NCBI RefSeq assembly: GCF_002858865.1
Contig: NZ_PJRR01000008.1
Coordinates: 1-64,000, forward strand
Length of the DNA: 64,000 bases
Direction: 5' to 3'
Source of the DNA: Caulobacter vibrioides
GTDB taxonomy: Bacteria > Pseudomonadota > Alphaproteobacteria > Caulobacterales > Caulobacteraceae
Part shown: positions 1 through 9,216 of the stretch, piece by piece
Layout: every line of letters starts with the position of its first letter
Numbering within the stretch: position 1 is the first letter of the stretch
Program-made: the position numbers and the translations under genes
The notes under the pieces: model-generated
Told to the model about the DNA's origin: nothing
Databases searched by the model: none
What the model saw: the letters and a program-made list of their open reading frames with translations, nothing else

Positions 1-158
<158 letters not shown>

Positions 159-167
159 GAGCCGCCG

Positions 168-875
168 ATGAACCCGAACTTCAAGCGCGAGGACGCAGGC
201 CAACCGCCGTCGCTGCACGCTCCCTACGCCTCGACCGTCCCGCGCTCGCCGCGCCAGCCGTTGGTCAGGATCCCCCACACCCTGACCGAGACGACCGGCC
301 CGTCCAACGCCTGGCCGCGCCTGATGGGCGGGGCGATGGCGGACCTGACCACCCAGCACAAGGCCATGCCCCAGGGCCAGCGGATCATCGTCTCGGGTCG
401 CGTCCTGGACGAGGACGGCCGCCCCGTGCCCAACACCGTGATGGAGATCTGGCAGGCCAACGCCGCCGGGCGCTACATCCACAAGAAGGACCAGTGGGAC
501 GCCCCGCTGGACCCCAATTTCACCGGCGCGGGCCGAGTGATCACGGACGACGAGGGCCGCTACCAGTTCGTCAGCATCCGGCCGGGGGCCTATCCGTGGG
601 GCAACCACCACAACGCCTGGCGACCGGCGCATATCCATCTGTCGCTGCTGGGTCCGGCCTTCGCCACGCGGCTGGTGACGCAGATGTATTTCCCCGACGA
701 TCCGCTGATCGAAATCGATCCGATCGCCAACGCCGTGCCCCTGCCCTATCGCCAACGCCTGGTCTCCCGGTTCGATATCGAGACCACCAAACCCAACTGG
801 GCGCTGGGCTATCTGTTCGACGTGGTTCTGCGCGGGCGGGATCAGACGCCGTTCGAGGACGACCATCATGCATGA
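168..875 (+). CDS. pcaH: Protocatechuate 3,4-dioxygenase beta subunit
   Basis: The 235-residue product is the iron-binding beta subunit of the intradiol dioxygenase that cleaves protocatechuate to 3-carboxy-cis,cis-muconate in the cytoplasm. The four expected Fe(III) ligands are visible: Tyr103 (GRYIH), Tyr142 (GAYPWGN), and His155 and His157 (RPAHIHLS). The N-terminal segment with LTETTGP and the EIWQANAAGRY motif are typical of PcaH. The ATG at 168 follows AGGAGCCGCCG, a good ribosome binding site. The gene sits between pcaF and pcaG and overlaps pcaG by 8 bases, as expected for subunits made in equal amounts. Length is normal for the family. Confidence 0.96.
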   Translation: MNPNFKREDAGQPPSLHAPYASTVPRSPRQPLVRIPHTLTETTGPSNAWPRLMGGAMADLTTQHKAMPQGQRIIVSGRVLDEDGRPVPNTVMEIWQANAAGRYIHKKDQWDAPLDPNFTGAGRVITDDEGRYQFVSIRPGAYPWGNHHNAWRPAHIHLSLLGPAFATRLVTQMYFPDDPLIEIDPIANAVPLPYRQRLVSRFDIETTKPNWALGYLFDVVLRGRDQTPFEDDHHA

Positions 876-1518
876 CCAGGTCAATCCGGCCCCGCGCCTC
901 GACAACCAGGATCCGGTCCTGTTCGGCCAGACGCCCTCCCAGACCGTTGGCCCTTTCTTCCACTATGGCCTGCCCTGGAAGGGCTGCGCCGACCTGATCG
1001 GCGACAGCGAGATCGGCGCTCGCCCCGAGCTGTTTCCGGCCGAGCACTACGTCCTGGCCTCCCCCACCGCCAAGGGCGAGGTGGCGGGCGAACCGATCGT
1101 GATCGAGGGCGCGGTGCTGGACGCCGACGGCAAGGCCGTATCCGACGCCATGATCGAGATCTGGCAGGCCGACGCGGCCGGTCGCTATGTCGACGGGTCT
1201 AGCCATAGCGGCTTCATCGGCTGGGGTCGCGCCTCGACCGGCGAGGACGGCGTCTATCGCTTCGTCACCATCCGCCCCGGCCGCGTGGATGACCAACAGG
1301 CGCCGCACATCGCCATCGGCGTCTTCGGGCGAGGCGTGATCAAGCGGCTGGCGACGCGGCTCTATTTCGAGGACGACGCCGCCAATGCCGCCGACCCGAT
1401 CCTGGCTCTGGTTCCCGCCGAGCGCCGCCAAACCCTGATCGCCCGCAAGGTCGGCCAAGCCTGGCGCTTCGACATCGTCTTACAAGGCGACCGCGAAACT
1501 GTCTTCTTCGACATCTGA
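868..1518 (+). CDS. pcaG: Protocatechuate 3,4-dioxygenase alpha subunit
   Basis: The 216-residue product is the alpha subunit of protocatechuate 3,4-dioxygenase. It shares the intradiol-dioxygenase beta-sandwich with PcaH (EIWQADAAGRYVD, then a GEDGVYRFVTIRPG strand pair and PHIAIGVFGRG). It has QAPHIAI where the beta subunit has the His-x-His iron site, so it carries no full iron centre, which is normal for PcaG. The N-terminal QTPSQTVGPFFHYGL motif is characteristic of the subunit. The start ATG lies inside the last codons of pcaH. pcaB follows after 19 bases. Confidence 0.95.
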   Translation: MHDQVNPAPRLDNQDPVLFGQTPSQTVGPFFHYGLPWKGCADLIGDSEIGARPELFPAEHYVLASPTAKGEVAGEPIVIEGAVLDADGKAVSDAMIEIWQADAAGRYVDGSSHSGFIGWGRASTGEDGVYRFVTIRPGRVDDQQAPHIAIGVFGRGVIKRLATRLYFEDDAANAADPILALVPAERRQTLIARKVGQAWRFDIVLQGDRETVFFDI

Positions 1519-1537
1519 GCTGAAAGGAGCCGCCGTC

Positions 1538-2686
1538 TTGAGCTGCCTGCTGCGCGACCGTCCGGCCTCGACGCCGGAAATGCTGACCGCGTTCAGCGAC
1601 GAGGCCCTACTGCGCGCGGCCCTGACCTTCGAGACCATGCTGGCTCGGGCCCAGGCGGACGTGGGTCTGATCCCGAGCGACGCGGCCGAGACGATCGCGA
1701 CCGCCTGCGCCGAGCTTCCCGATGTCGTGTCCCTGGCGGAAGCCGCGGCCCACGCCGGCACCCTGGCGATCCCGCTGGTCGCCCTGATCCGCGAGCGCAT
1801 CGCCGATCCCGAAGTCGCCAAGTTGGTCCACAAGGGCGCGACCAGCCAGGATCTGGCCGACACCGCCCTTATGCTGCAAGCCAAGACCGGCGCAGCCCTG
1901 GTGCTCCGCGACGCGTCGCGCCTCGCCCAGGCGCTGGCGGTTCTGGCGCAACGGCACGCGGCCACGCCCATGCTGGGCCGGACCCTGCTGCAGGCGGCCC
2001 AACCCATCACCTTCGGCCTCAAGGCCGCCGGCTGGCTGCAAGGCGTCGCCAGCGCCCTGGCGCGTTTCGAGCGGGAGACCGGTGCCATCCAGATGCAACT
2101 GGGCGGCGCGACAGGCTCGCTGGCCGGACTGGACGGACGGGCCGGCGACGTCGCCGAACGCCTGGCCGCGCGGCTTGGCCTGCCCGCGCCCGAGACGCCG
2201 TGGCACGCGCGCCGCGAAGGCCTGGCGGGCCTGGCCTCCAGCCTGGCCATCCTCACCGGAGCGGTCGGCAAGATCGCCGGCGACATCGCCCTGATGGCCC
2301 AGACCGAGGTCGCCGAGGCCTTCGAGCCCAAGGTCGTCGGACGCGGCGGCTCCTCGACCATGGCGCACAAGCGCAATCCCACCGGTTGCCAGGTGGCGCT
2401 GTCAGCGTCGATCCGCGCGCCGCACCTAGCCGCGACCATCCTGTCGGCCCTGCCTCAACAGCATGAGCGCGGACTGGGCGGCTGGCAGGTCGAAGGTCCT
2501 GTGCTGGCCGAACTGTTTGAACTGGCGCATGGCGCCCTGGCGGCGATGGCCGTCGTGGTCGAGGGCCTTGAGGTCGACGCCGACCGCATGGCCGCCAACC
2601 TCGCGGCCGCCCGGGTCGGAATCGACACCGGCGAATCCGAGCGCCTGGTCGCACGCGCTCTCAACGCCCACCCAAAGGACCGCTGA
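1538..2686 (+). CDS. pcaB: 3-carboxy-cis,cis-muconate cycloisomerase
   Basis: This 382-residue member of the fumarase/aspartase superfamily converts 3-carboxy-cis,cis-muconate to gamma-carboxymuconolactone. The superfamily signature GGSSTMAHKRNP is at residues 270-281, and a second conserved segment, KGATSQDLADTALML, carries residues of the active site shared between subunits. I chose the TTG at 1538 because it follows a strong AAAGGAG ribosome binding site (1522-1528) and the protein reads as PcaB from its first residues. The stop overlaps the next start as TGATG. The length is at the short end for the family because the C-terminal extension of some homologues is absent. Confidence 0.93.
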   Translation: MSCLLRDRPASTPEMLTAFSDEALLRAALTFETMLARAQADVGLIPSDAAETIATACAELPDVVSLAEAAAHAGTLAIPLVALIRERIADPEVAKLVHKGATSQDLADTALMLQAKTGAALVLRDASRLAQALAVLAQRHAATPMLGRTLLQAAQPITFGLKAAGWLQGVASALARFERETGAIQMQLGGATGSLAGLDGRAGDVAERLAARLGLPAPETPWHARREGLAGLASSLAILTGAVGKIAGDIALMAQTEVAEAFEPKVVGRGGSSTMAHKRNPTGCQVALSASIRAPHLAATILSALPQQHERGLGGWQVEGPVLAELFELAHGALAAMAVVVEGLEVDADRMAANLAAARVGIDTGESERLVARALNAHPKDR

Positions 2687-3867
2687 TGCCCTTCGCTGTC
2701 TCGCAAGGCGCCCGGATCTACTGGCGGACCGATGGCGCGGCCGACAAGCCCTTGCTGGTGCTGCTGAACTCGATCGGTTGCGATCTTTCGCTGCACGATC
2801 CCGTCACGCCCCTGCTGACGCCCGACTTCCGCGTCCTACGCATCGACACACGCGGCCACGGCGCCTCGGACGCGCCGAGCGGCGATTACAGCCTCGACCT
2901 ACTGGCCGACGATGTGCTGGCGGTGATGGACGCGGCGGGCGCAGCCAAGGCGACGATCTGTGGCACATCACTGGGCGGGATGATCGCCATGGCCCTAGCC
3001 TCCAGGGCGCCGGACCGGGTCGAGGCGCTGGTCCTGGCCTGCACCTCGCCGGCCATGGACTCCTCGTCATGGGAGCAGCGCCTGGCCGTGATCCGCGCCG
3101 AGGGGCTGTCGGCCATCGTCGAGGCGGTGATGAGCCGCTTCTTCTCGGATGACTTCCGCGCGCTGCACCCCGAGGTGGTCGAGACGGTCCGCGCCGGCAT
3201 GCTGGCCCAGAACCCCGACGGCTATTGCGGCTGCGGCGCGGCGATCCGGGATATGGCCCTGCTGGACCGCCTGCCGAAGATCGCCGCACCGACCCTGGTG
3301 CTGACCGGCTCCAAGGATGTGGCGACGCCGTTCGAAGGCCACGCGGATCGGATAGTCGCGGCCGTGCCCGGAGCCCGCCACGCCGTGATCGAGGCCGCCC
3401 ATCTGCCCAGCCTGGAGGCTCCCGCCGCCTTCGCCGGCGCTGTGCGCGGCTTTTTGGCCGAAGTCCTTCACGGCGCCGCCGTCAGCGACGCCAAGGCCGT
3501 ACTGTTCGAGGCCGGCCTCGTGACGCGACGCAGGGTGCTGGGCGACGCCTGGGTCGACAAGTCGCTAGCCAAGCGCACGGCCTTCACCGCCGACTACCAG
3601 GCGATGATCACACGCTACGCCTGGAACGAGATCTGGGGCCGTCCGGGCCTGGACCACCGCACGCGCCGCCTTCTGGTGCTAGCGATCTGCGCCAGCCTGG
3701 CGCGCTGGGAGGAGTTCCGCCTCCACGTCCGCGCCGGTCTCGAACAAGGCGGCTTCACCCAGGACGAGCTCAAGGAGGTGCTGATGCAGATCGCCATCTA
3801 CGCGGGCGTGCCCGCCGCCAACACCGCCTTCACCGAGGCCGTGGACGTGATGTCCGAACTCGGCTGA
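2686..3867 (+). CDS. pcaL: PcaD-PcaC fusion: 3-oxoadipate enol-lactonase / 4-carboxymuconolactone decarboxylase
   Basis: The 393-residue protein joins two consecutive enzymes of the pathway. Residues about 1-260 are an alpha/beta hydrolase (PcaD) with nucleophile Ser95 in GTSLGG, an RGHGASDAP oxyanion region and a C-terminal catalytic His in AAHLPSLEAP. Residues about 270-393 are a carboxymuconolactone decarboxylase domain (PcaC) with FTADYQAMITRYAWNEIWGRPGLD and a histidine in FRLHVRAG. Decarboxylation (PcaC) followed by lactone hydrolysis (PcaD) gives beta-ketoadipate, so the fusion couples adjacent steps. Such fusions are known as PcaL in other bacteria. The stop of pcaB and this ATG overlap by one base. 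Confidence 0.93.
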   Translation: MPFAVSQGARIYWRTDGAADKPLLVLLNSIGCDLSLHDPVTPLLTPDFRVLRIDTRGHGASDAPSGDYSLDLLADDVLAVMDAAGAAKATICGTSLGGMIAMALASRAPDRVEALVLACTSPAMDSSSWEQRLAVIRAEGLSAIVEAVMSRFFSDDFRALHPEVVETVRAGMLAQNPDGYCGCGAAIRDMALLDRLPKIAAPTLVLTGSKDVATPFEGHADRIVAAVPGARHAVIEAAHLPSLEAPAAFAGAVRGFLAEVLHGAAVSDAKAVLFEAGLVTRRRVLGDAWVDKSLAKRTAFTADYQAMITRYAWNEIWGRPGLDHRTRRLLVLAICASLARWEEFRLHVRAGLEQGGFTQDELKEVLMQIAIYAGVPAANTAFTEAVDVMSELG

Positions 3868-3926
3868 ACGGCGCGCCACCAGATCGAACCGCAGAGTTCG
3901 ACATCGAGGAAACGCCAGGAGCTCCC

Positions 3927-5144
3927 ATGACCACCAAAGGCCGATCCGCACCCGGAACCCATGGTGGCTTAGTCGCCGTCGCGATTTGCTGCCTCCTGGC
4001 GGTCTTCGAGGGGTTCGACCTCCAGGCCGCCGGCGTCGCCGCGCCGCGCCTGGCCCCTGACCTTGGCCTGAAGCCGGAGGATCTTGGCTGGTTCTTCAGC
4101 ATCAGCACGTTCGGCCTGATGGTCGGCGCCGCGCTGGGCGGGCGTCTTTCCGATCGCTTCGGCCGCAAGGTCACGCTGCTGGTCTCCGTTGCGGCGTTTG
4201 GTCTGCTGTCGATCGCCACGGGCCTGGCCCAGGATCTAAACGGCCTGCTGGTCGCTCGCTTTCTAACCGGGGTTGGGCTGGGCGGCGCCTTGCCTAACCT
4301 GATCGCCATCGTGGCCGAGAGCGTCTCGCCCAAGCTTCGTGGTCGCGCCGTGGGCTTCCTCTATGCCGGCTTGCCCTGTGGCGGCGCCCTGGCCAGCCTC
4401 GTCAGCCTAGCGGGGGCCGATCCCTCAGACTGGCGCATCGTCTTCTTCGTCGGAGGCGTCGGACCGCTGCTGGCCATGCTGCTTGCGATGGTCCTGCTGC
4501 CCGATACTCCCATGGCCCAGGTCGGCCCGGTCGGCGACCAGAAGTCAGGTTTCGTCGAAGCGCTGGCCGGCGAGGGTCGAGGCCTGACCACCCTGCTGCT
4601 GTGGATCGCCTTCTTCCTGGCGCTGCTGATCATGTACCTGCTGCTCAGCTGGCTGCCATCGCTGATGATCGGGCGGGGCCTCAGCCGCTCCGACGCTGGA
4701 CTGATCCAGATGGCGTTCAATCTGGCCGGAGCGGCCGGCAGCGTCGCCACAGGCTGGCTGATGGATCACCGTCGCTGGCGCACCCTGACGATCCTGGGCG
4801 CGTTCGGCGCTTCTGCCGCAGCTATGGCGACAGCCGCCGCCGCGCCGGCGTCACTGGCCGTGTTCCTGATCGTCGGCGCGGCGTTGGGCGCCACGGTGTC
4901 AGGCGTCCAGTCGGTGGTCTACGGCCTGGCGCCGGGCTTCTACCCGGCCCGGCTGCGCGGCACCGGCGTGGGCGCGGCGGTGGTCGTGGGACGGCTCGGC
5001 TCGGCGGCCGGCCCATTGCTAGCCGCCACCCTGATCGGGGCCGGAGGATCCTCCAACCAGGTGCTGCTGGCGCTGATGCCGGTCATCGCCCTGGGCGGCC
5101 TAGTCAGCCTGCTGCTGGCGACACGCCCGCATTCGGAAGACTGA
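3927..5144 (+). CDS. MFS transporter of the aromatic acid:H+ symporter type (PcaK-like)
   Basis: The 405-residue integral membrane protein has about 12 hydrophobic segments. The first helix carries FEGFDLQAAG, matching the D-G-F-D motif of aromatic acid:H+ symporters such as PcaK and BenK, and GGRLSDRFGRK between helices 2 and 3 is the MFS signature. As the last gene of the pca cluster it probably imports protocatechuate or 4-hydroxybenzoate. I start it at ATG 3927, preceded by CCAGGAG; the open frame extends far upstream inside pcaL, but that part has no transporter character. The substrate is inferred from position only. Confidence 0.85.
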   Translation: MTTKGRSAPGTHGGLVAVAICCLLAVFEGFDLQAAGVAAPRLAPDLGLKPEDLGWFFSISTFGLMVGAALGGRLSDRFGRKVTLLVSVAAFGLLSIATGLAQDLNGLLVARFLTGVGLGGALPNLIAIVAESVSPKLRGRAVGFLYAGLPCGGALASLVSLAGADPSDWRIVFFVGGVGPLLAMLLAMVLLPDTPMAQVGPVGDQKSGFVEALAGEGRGLTTLLLWIAFFLALLIMYLLLSWLPSLMIGRGLSRSDAGLIQMAFNLAGAAGSVATGWLMDHRRWRTLTILGAFGASAAAMATAAAAPASLAVFLIVGAALGATVSGVQSVVYGLAPGFYPARLRGTGVGAAVVVGRLGSAAGPLLAATLIGAGGSSNQVLLALMPVIALGGLVSLLLATRPHSED

Positions 5145-5575
5145 CGACCCAGCCAGGGTCGCCCCGGCGTGCGGCCAGAGCGACATCTCTAAGCGGCCTA
5201 GACATGGGGCGTAAGAGCCGGCCGTAGGCCCAACTCCCACAGGCTCGTCTGGATGAAGCGCTAGGCCTTGCCGTTGGTCCTGGGCGTGTAGGGCCTGGCG
5301 CGCACGCTTGGCCAGCCATCAGAACTGGCGATTGGTGCTGGCGGCGGCCGGGGGGCGTCATCGGCCGCGCTCTTGTTGGGACGAGCGTTCCCGTCCTGCT
5401 GGTCAACGCAGCGCCGACCAAGGTGAGCCTGGCCCGAACGGCGGGCTTGGACTCGAAAGCGCCCATGCACCGGAAGGCGCGAAGCGACGCCCCGCCTTTG
5501 CCCAGCGCCTGAGACGGCGGACACAGAACGATCAAGCGCAGATCACCAAGGTCCCGCACGCGCGGTAGGTTGGAA
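5145..5575. other. Gene-free interval between MFS gene and DUF1501 gene
   Basis: This interval of about 430 bases holds no intact gene. Its left part contains a relic of an IS481-type transposase on the minus strand (listed separately). The rest (about 5300-5575) shows only frame-shifted, low-quality open frames consistent with decayed insertion-sequence DNA. No terminator with a clear T-run was found downstream of the transporter. Confidence 0.6.
5198..5296 (-). pseudogene. IS481-type transposase relic (C-terminal DDE region, nonsense mutation)
   Basis: Read on the minus strand from 5296 downwards, the translation is RPYTPRTNGKA, then TAG, then RFIQTSLWELGLRPALTPHV and a stop. In intact IS481-type transposases this segment reads PYTPRTNGKAERFIQT, and the glutamate after GKA is the third acid of the DDE triad. 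Here that GAG codon is TAG (5261-5263). Only this C-terminal block is convincing; the upstream part of the gene is frame-shifted or missing. It is a dead remnant marking a past insertion between the pca operon and the following block. No terminal inverted repeats could be defined. Confidence 0.72.
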
Positions 5576-7150
5576 TCAAACCGACGTCATGAAGCCAAGA
5601 TCGGGCGTCGCAAACGCCGGTAACCTGGGTATGATTTTGGCGAGGTTGTCGGAGGGAACGCCAAACCACTTGGCCAAAGTCGCCATGTACTGATCCACCG
5701 ACGTGGTCGGGATCAAGGCTGTGCCGGACATGTCGGGGTTGTTGAAGCCCGTCGCCGCGTCATCGACGCCGACCGTGGGAAACTGTCCATAGATGTCGCC
5801 GCCCTTGACCGCGCCGCCAAGGATAAGGTGGTGCGCGCCCCAGGCGTGATCGGTGCCGTCGCCGTTGGTGGTGAAGGTGCGGCTGAAGTCCGAGGCGGTG
5901 AACGTCGTGACAGCCTCGCCATAACCTTTGGCGGTCATCTCGGCGTCGAAATAGGCCAAGGCGTGGTCCACCTGAGCCAACAACAGGCTTTGCCGATCGT
6001 TCTGGCCATCGTGGGTGTCGAACGAGCCGATCTGCACAAAGAACACTTGGCGCTTTGGCCCCAGGGTCCCATGGGCGACGATCGTCTGCGCCACGGCGCG
6101 CAATTGATCAGCGAGACTGTTGGTCTGCGTCGCACCGGTCAGGGGATTGGTGAAAGCGGGGGGCGCGCTCACCGGAGAACTTGCGAGCGCCGTGCTAAAG
6201 GCCGCCGCCGTGTTGTTGGACGTGACCATCGCATCGGCATAGGCCTGGCCGAGCACACTGCCCTCGGCGTCATTGCCCAGAAGCGTCGCCGACAGCGCCG
6301 ACAGGAAGGTGGGCGAGTTGTTGTACGAGCCCGTCTTCTGCAACAAATCAACCCGCACGGCGCTGCCGCCCGTGGGACCGACCGAGATGCGATACGCCTT
6401 GACTTGGGCGCCCACCGGAAACCCGGTCAGTCCTGCGGTCGTAAAGGCGGTGAAGTTGATGCTCGCCGCACCGCTGCTGGAGGCGGCGAACACATCGCCC
6501 ATTTGCCCCCCATAACCCAAGGCGCCGTAACCAACCTGGCCGGTTTGCCATGTCTGCTGCTGGTCATTGTGCGAAAACAGCCTTGGGGGGATCTGCACGC
6601 CCGCCGTCGGCTTCTGATACTGCGCCTTGGTCAAGGGCGCGACCAATGTCCCGACATTGGCCAAGGCGGCCAGCCGTCCGGCGTTGAAGGCCTTTTGCAT
6701 GTTCGGCATTAACGGATGCAGACCAAAGGTGCGCGCCGGCGCGCCGGGCGCCGCTCCGGCCGCGCGCTGCGGCGTCTTTGGCGTGATCGGCAGCACGCCG
6801 CCCCAGTACTCTGGGAAATTGGTGGCGCTCACCGTGCGCTTGCTCACAGCATTCACCGACCCGATGGGCGTGGGAGCCGTCCCCGGCGGCATAAGCGCGA
6901 TCGGCGTGGCGCCGCGGAATCTCGCGGACCAATAGCGTTGCCAACTGGCGTCATCGGTCGCCACGAGCAGATTGTTGGCGTCGTTGCCGCCGACGAGAAA
7001 CAGGCAAACGATCGCCTTGTAGTCCGTCGGGTTCTCGGCGGCTGCGGCGGCGCCGACCGCCGACAGGTTCAACACCAGCGGCGCGGCGGTTCCAAAGCCA
7101 ATCAGACCCTTCAGGGCGTCGCGACGGCTGGGCGTTCTTGGGCGCGTCAT
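5576..7150 (-). CDS. DUF1501 family secreted protein
   Basis: The 524-residue protein begins SRRDALKGLIGFGTAAPLVLNLSAVGAAAAA, a twin-arginine signal peptide (S-R-R-D-x-L-K), so it is probably exported folded. The remainder matches the DUF1501 pattern: LFLVGGNDANNLLV near the N terminus, GSFDTHDGQ in the middle, and SDFSRTFTTNGDGTDHAWGAHHLILGG, typical of the alkaline-phosphatase-like fold of this family with several His/Asp residues. The enzyme activity is unknown. The ATG at 7148-7150 follows GGGAGACGGAG. It lies 11 bases after the DUF1800 gene and these two families are very often adjacent, so they probably form an operon and act together. Confidence 0.88.
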   Translation of the reverse strand: MTRPRTPSRRDALKGLIGFGTAAPLVLNLSAVGAAAAAENPTDYKAIVCLFLVGGNDANNLLVATDDASWQRYWSARFRGATPIALMPPGTAPTPIGSVNAVSKRTVSATNFPEYWGGVLPITPKTPQRAAGAAPGAPARTFGLHPLMPNMQKAFNAGRLAALANVGTLVAPLTKAQYQKPTAGVQIPPRLFSHNDQQQTWQTGQVGYGALGYGGQMGDVFAASSSGAASINFTAFTTAGLTGFPVGAQVKAYRISVGPTGGSAVRVDLLQKTGSYNNSPTFLSALSATLLGNDAEGSVLGQAYADAMVTSNNTAAAFSTALASSPVSAPPAFTNPLTGATQTNSLADQLRAVAQTIVAHGTLGPKRQVFFVQIGSFDTHDGQNDRQSLLLAQVDHALAYFDAEMTAKGYGEAVTTFTASDFSRTFTTNGDGTDHAWGAHHLILGGAVKGGDIYGQFPTVGVDDAATGFNNPDMSGTALIPTTSVDQYMATLAKWFGVPSDNLAKIIPRLPAFATPDLGFMTSV

Positions 7151-7161
7151 CTCCGTCTCCC

Positions 7162-8934
7162 TCAGCGCTGGATCAAGAAGTCGGTCGACACCATGGCCAG
7201 AGCCACGGCGTTTCGAACACGGTTGAGGTTGAGCGTGGTCAGCTGAGCGGACGTCGGCTTGGCGATGGTCGTTGAGCCGACGACCTCAATGATCCGTTTG
7301 GCCAGCTTGTCGCCCATCTGGCCGCCGAACAGCAGCATGTTCAAACGCCGCGCCAAGCGTTTACCGTCCACCAAACCGTTGACGTCAGTGAGCGCCAGCT
7401 CTCTGGCGTAGGTGGTGGTGACGTCCTTGTTTCCCCAGTTCTGCTCCTGGACGTTGCTCAGGATTTTATTGGCGTAGCTGGCGGTCGTCAGAACATCGAC
7501 CCCCTGGAACTCGGGTGCGACCTTGTTGGCCTTGGCGATGGCGCTGCCCAAGGGCGCGAAATCAGGCATCCAGAAATTGAACACCGACGGCGCCATGAGC
7601 GGCGCCTGGTTGAAGGCGGCCGCGGGGCTAAAGTCGTACGGCAAGCGATAGTTCTTCGACTCCGACGCCGCCGAGAAAGCCCGCAGGAAACTTGAAAGGC
7701 GCAAGATTGGCTCGCGCAGCTTACCGTCGAACTCACCAAAACTGCTCGGCCACGCCTCGGGATCTGAAAGCACCGCCGCGATCACAGCGGTGAGATTGCC
7801 GCGGACTTTGGCCCCGTCATCCACGAAGACCTTGGCCACGCGCTCGATATAGGCCGGACTAGGGTTGCTCTTGACGAACCGCTGGATCAGACGCCGCGCC
7901 ATGAACGGCGGGGTGTTGGGGTGGTTGGCGAGGGTGTCGAGGGCGAACTTCAGTCCCGCCACCTGATAGGCCCCGACGCTCTTGGTCGTGCCGGCCGGCG
8001 GCGTCCAGGCGCTGTAGGTCGGAAAGCTAGCGCCAAGGAAGGTCTTGGACAGCTGCGAGTGATAGGCCGTGTAGCCCATCAGCGGCTTGATGTCGGCGTC
8101 GACGTCGCGGGGCTTGGCAAAGGTCGCGCTGGTTGGCTTGGCTGACCAAAAGCCCCAGCCGGTGAAGATCTTGGCCAAGCCTGCGATATCGTCCTGCCCG
8201 TAGGTCGGGATCGCCGCCCCCTGCGCGTCGAGCTTGGCCGAGCCGTCCATATTGAGCTGATAGAGCCCGATCGACATGAGCTGCATGATCTCGCGGGCGT
8301 AGTTCTCGTCCGGCCGACGGGTCTTGTCGTTGTCAGCCTGGATGTTCCCGATGATGTTCAGATACGTGCCCATGGCGGGCGACAGCGACACCGCCTCAAT
8401 CAGATCGCGGTAGGTTCCCAGCGAACGCGCGCGAAGCATGTCAAAATAGGCCGCGCCCATTCGCGCCGTGACCGTCGAGCCCTGAAACGAGACCACGCAG
8501 ATTTCGGACAGCGCGAACGCCATGCGCGTGCGCAGCTGCTCGGGACCGGCCAAGGCTGCGGCCCAGAACGCCTCCTGGACCTGATCAAAGCTGGCGCGGG
8601 CCTTCTTCTTGGGATCGGCGGCGTTGATCTCGGTGTCGCGCCGCACATACCAGTCGATGAAATGCGTGGCGCTGAACGCGATGTCGGCCTGGCGCTTGAC
8701 CCATTGCGCCGGCGCGACCTCCTTGGTCTCGGTCACAGTTGCGGCCGTCGCGCCGAAGGTGGCGAAGTTCAGCAATCGCGCGGCGTCAAGGTCGGCGGGG
8801 GTCGGATCGCCCGCCTCCGCGCCGCTCAGCACACCGCCACTGCTGGTGGCGAGGATGGCGACCGTCGCGGCCGCCGCCGCCGTGGCGGCGATCACCGCCG
8901 TCGAGGCCGTAGTGTTTGACGCGCCCGTGGCCAT
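7162..8934 (-). CDS. DUF1800 family protein
   Basis: The product is 590 residues from the ATG at 8932-8934. I prefer this start over an ATG 33 bases further upstream because GGGGAGG lies 5 bases before it. The N terminus has an Ala-rich hydrophobic stretch (STAVIAATAAAAATVAILATSSGG) that may be a membrane anchor or export signal. DUF1800 landmarks include ARLLNFATFGAT, the IGNIQADNDKTRRPDENYAREIMQLMSIGLYQLN block (N-E-N-Y-A-R-E-x-x-E/Q-L) and HPNTPPFMARRLIQRFVKSNPSPAYI. Function is unknown; it is paired with the downstream DUF1501 gene. The gene is divergent from the T4SS operon, leaving about 280 bases between them. Confidence 0.88.
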   Translation of the reverse strand: MATGASNTTASTAVIAATAAAAATVAILATSSGGVLSGAEAGDPTPADLDAARLLNFATFGATAATVTETKEVAPAQWVKRQADIAFSATHFIDWYVRRDTEINAADPKKKARASFDQVQEAFWAAALAGPEQLRTRMAFALSEICVVSFQGSTVTARMGAAYFDMLRARSLGTYRDLIEAVSLSPAMGTYLNIIGNIQADNDKTRRPDENYAREIMQLMSIGLYQLNMDGSAKLDAQGAAIPTYGQDDIAGLAKIFTGWGFWSAKPTSATFAKPRDVDADIKPLMGYTAYHSQLSKTFLGASFPTYSAWTPPAGTTKSVGAYQVAGLKFALDTLANHPNTPPFMARRLIQRFVKSNPSPAYIERVAKVFVDDGAKVRGNLTAVIAAVLSDPEAWPSSFGEFDGKLREPILRLSSFLRAFSAASESKNYRLPYDFSPAAAFNQAPLMAPSVFNFWMPDFAPLGSAIAKANKVAPEFQGVDVLTTASYANKILSNVQEQNWGNKDVTTTYARELALTDVNGLVDGKRLARRLNMLLFGGQMGDKLAKRIIEVVGSTTIAKPTSAQLTTLNLNRVRNAVALAMVSTDFLIQR

Positions 8935-9216
8935 CAGACCCTCCCCGCTGGTCGCCCGCACGAACATCCCACACGCGGCAAGCGACGATTTCCCTAACGT
9001 CTAATCAAAACTGCTTTTTAACCTAACGTTCTCGACTTGGCGGGACGCTTGGTCACATTGGCTGAGGCCCGCTTGGATGCGGAACTGGACCTGAAACGCG
9101 CTGGGAAAAAGGAATCCGTCGCAAGGCGAAGATCTTTTTTGTCACAGCGACGGACTTGGCTCCCGAGCGCGTGAAAAGGCTGACCTTGTGCGGCGCGTAC
9201 GAAGCGCGTGATAGTC

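Noticed and set aside
3225..3926. N-terminal extension of the MFS transporter into pcaL
   Set aside because: The upstream frame is an Arg/Pro-rich shadow of pcaL. The ATG at 3927 has a ribosome binding site and starts just before the first membrane helix.
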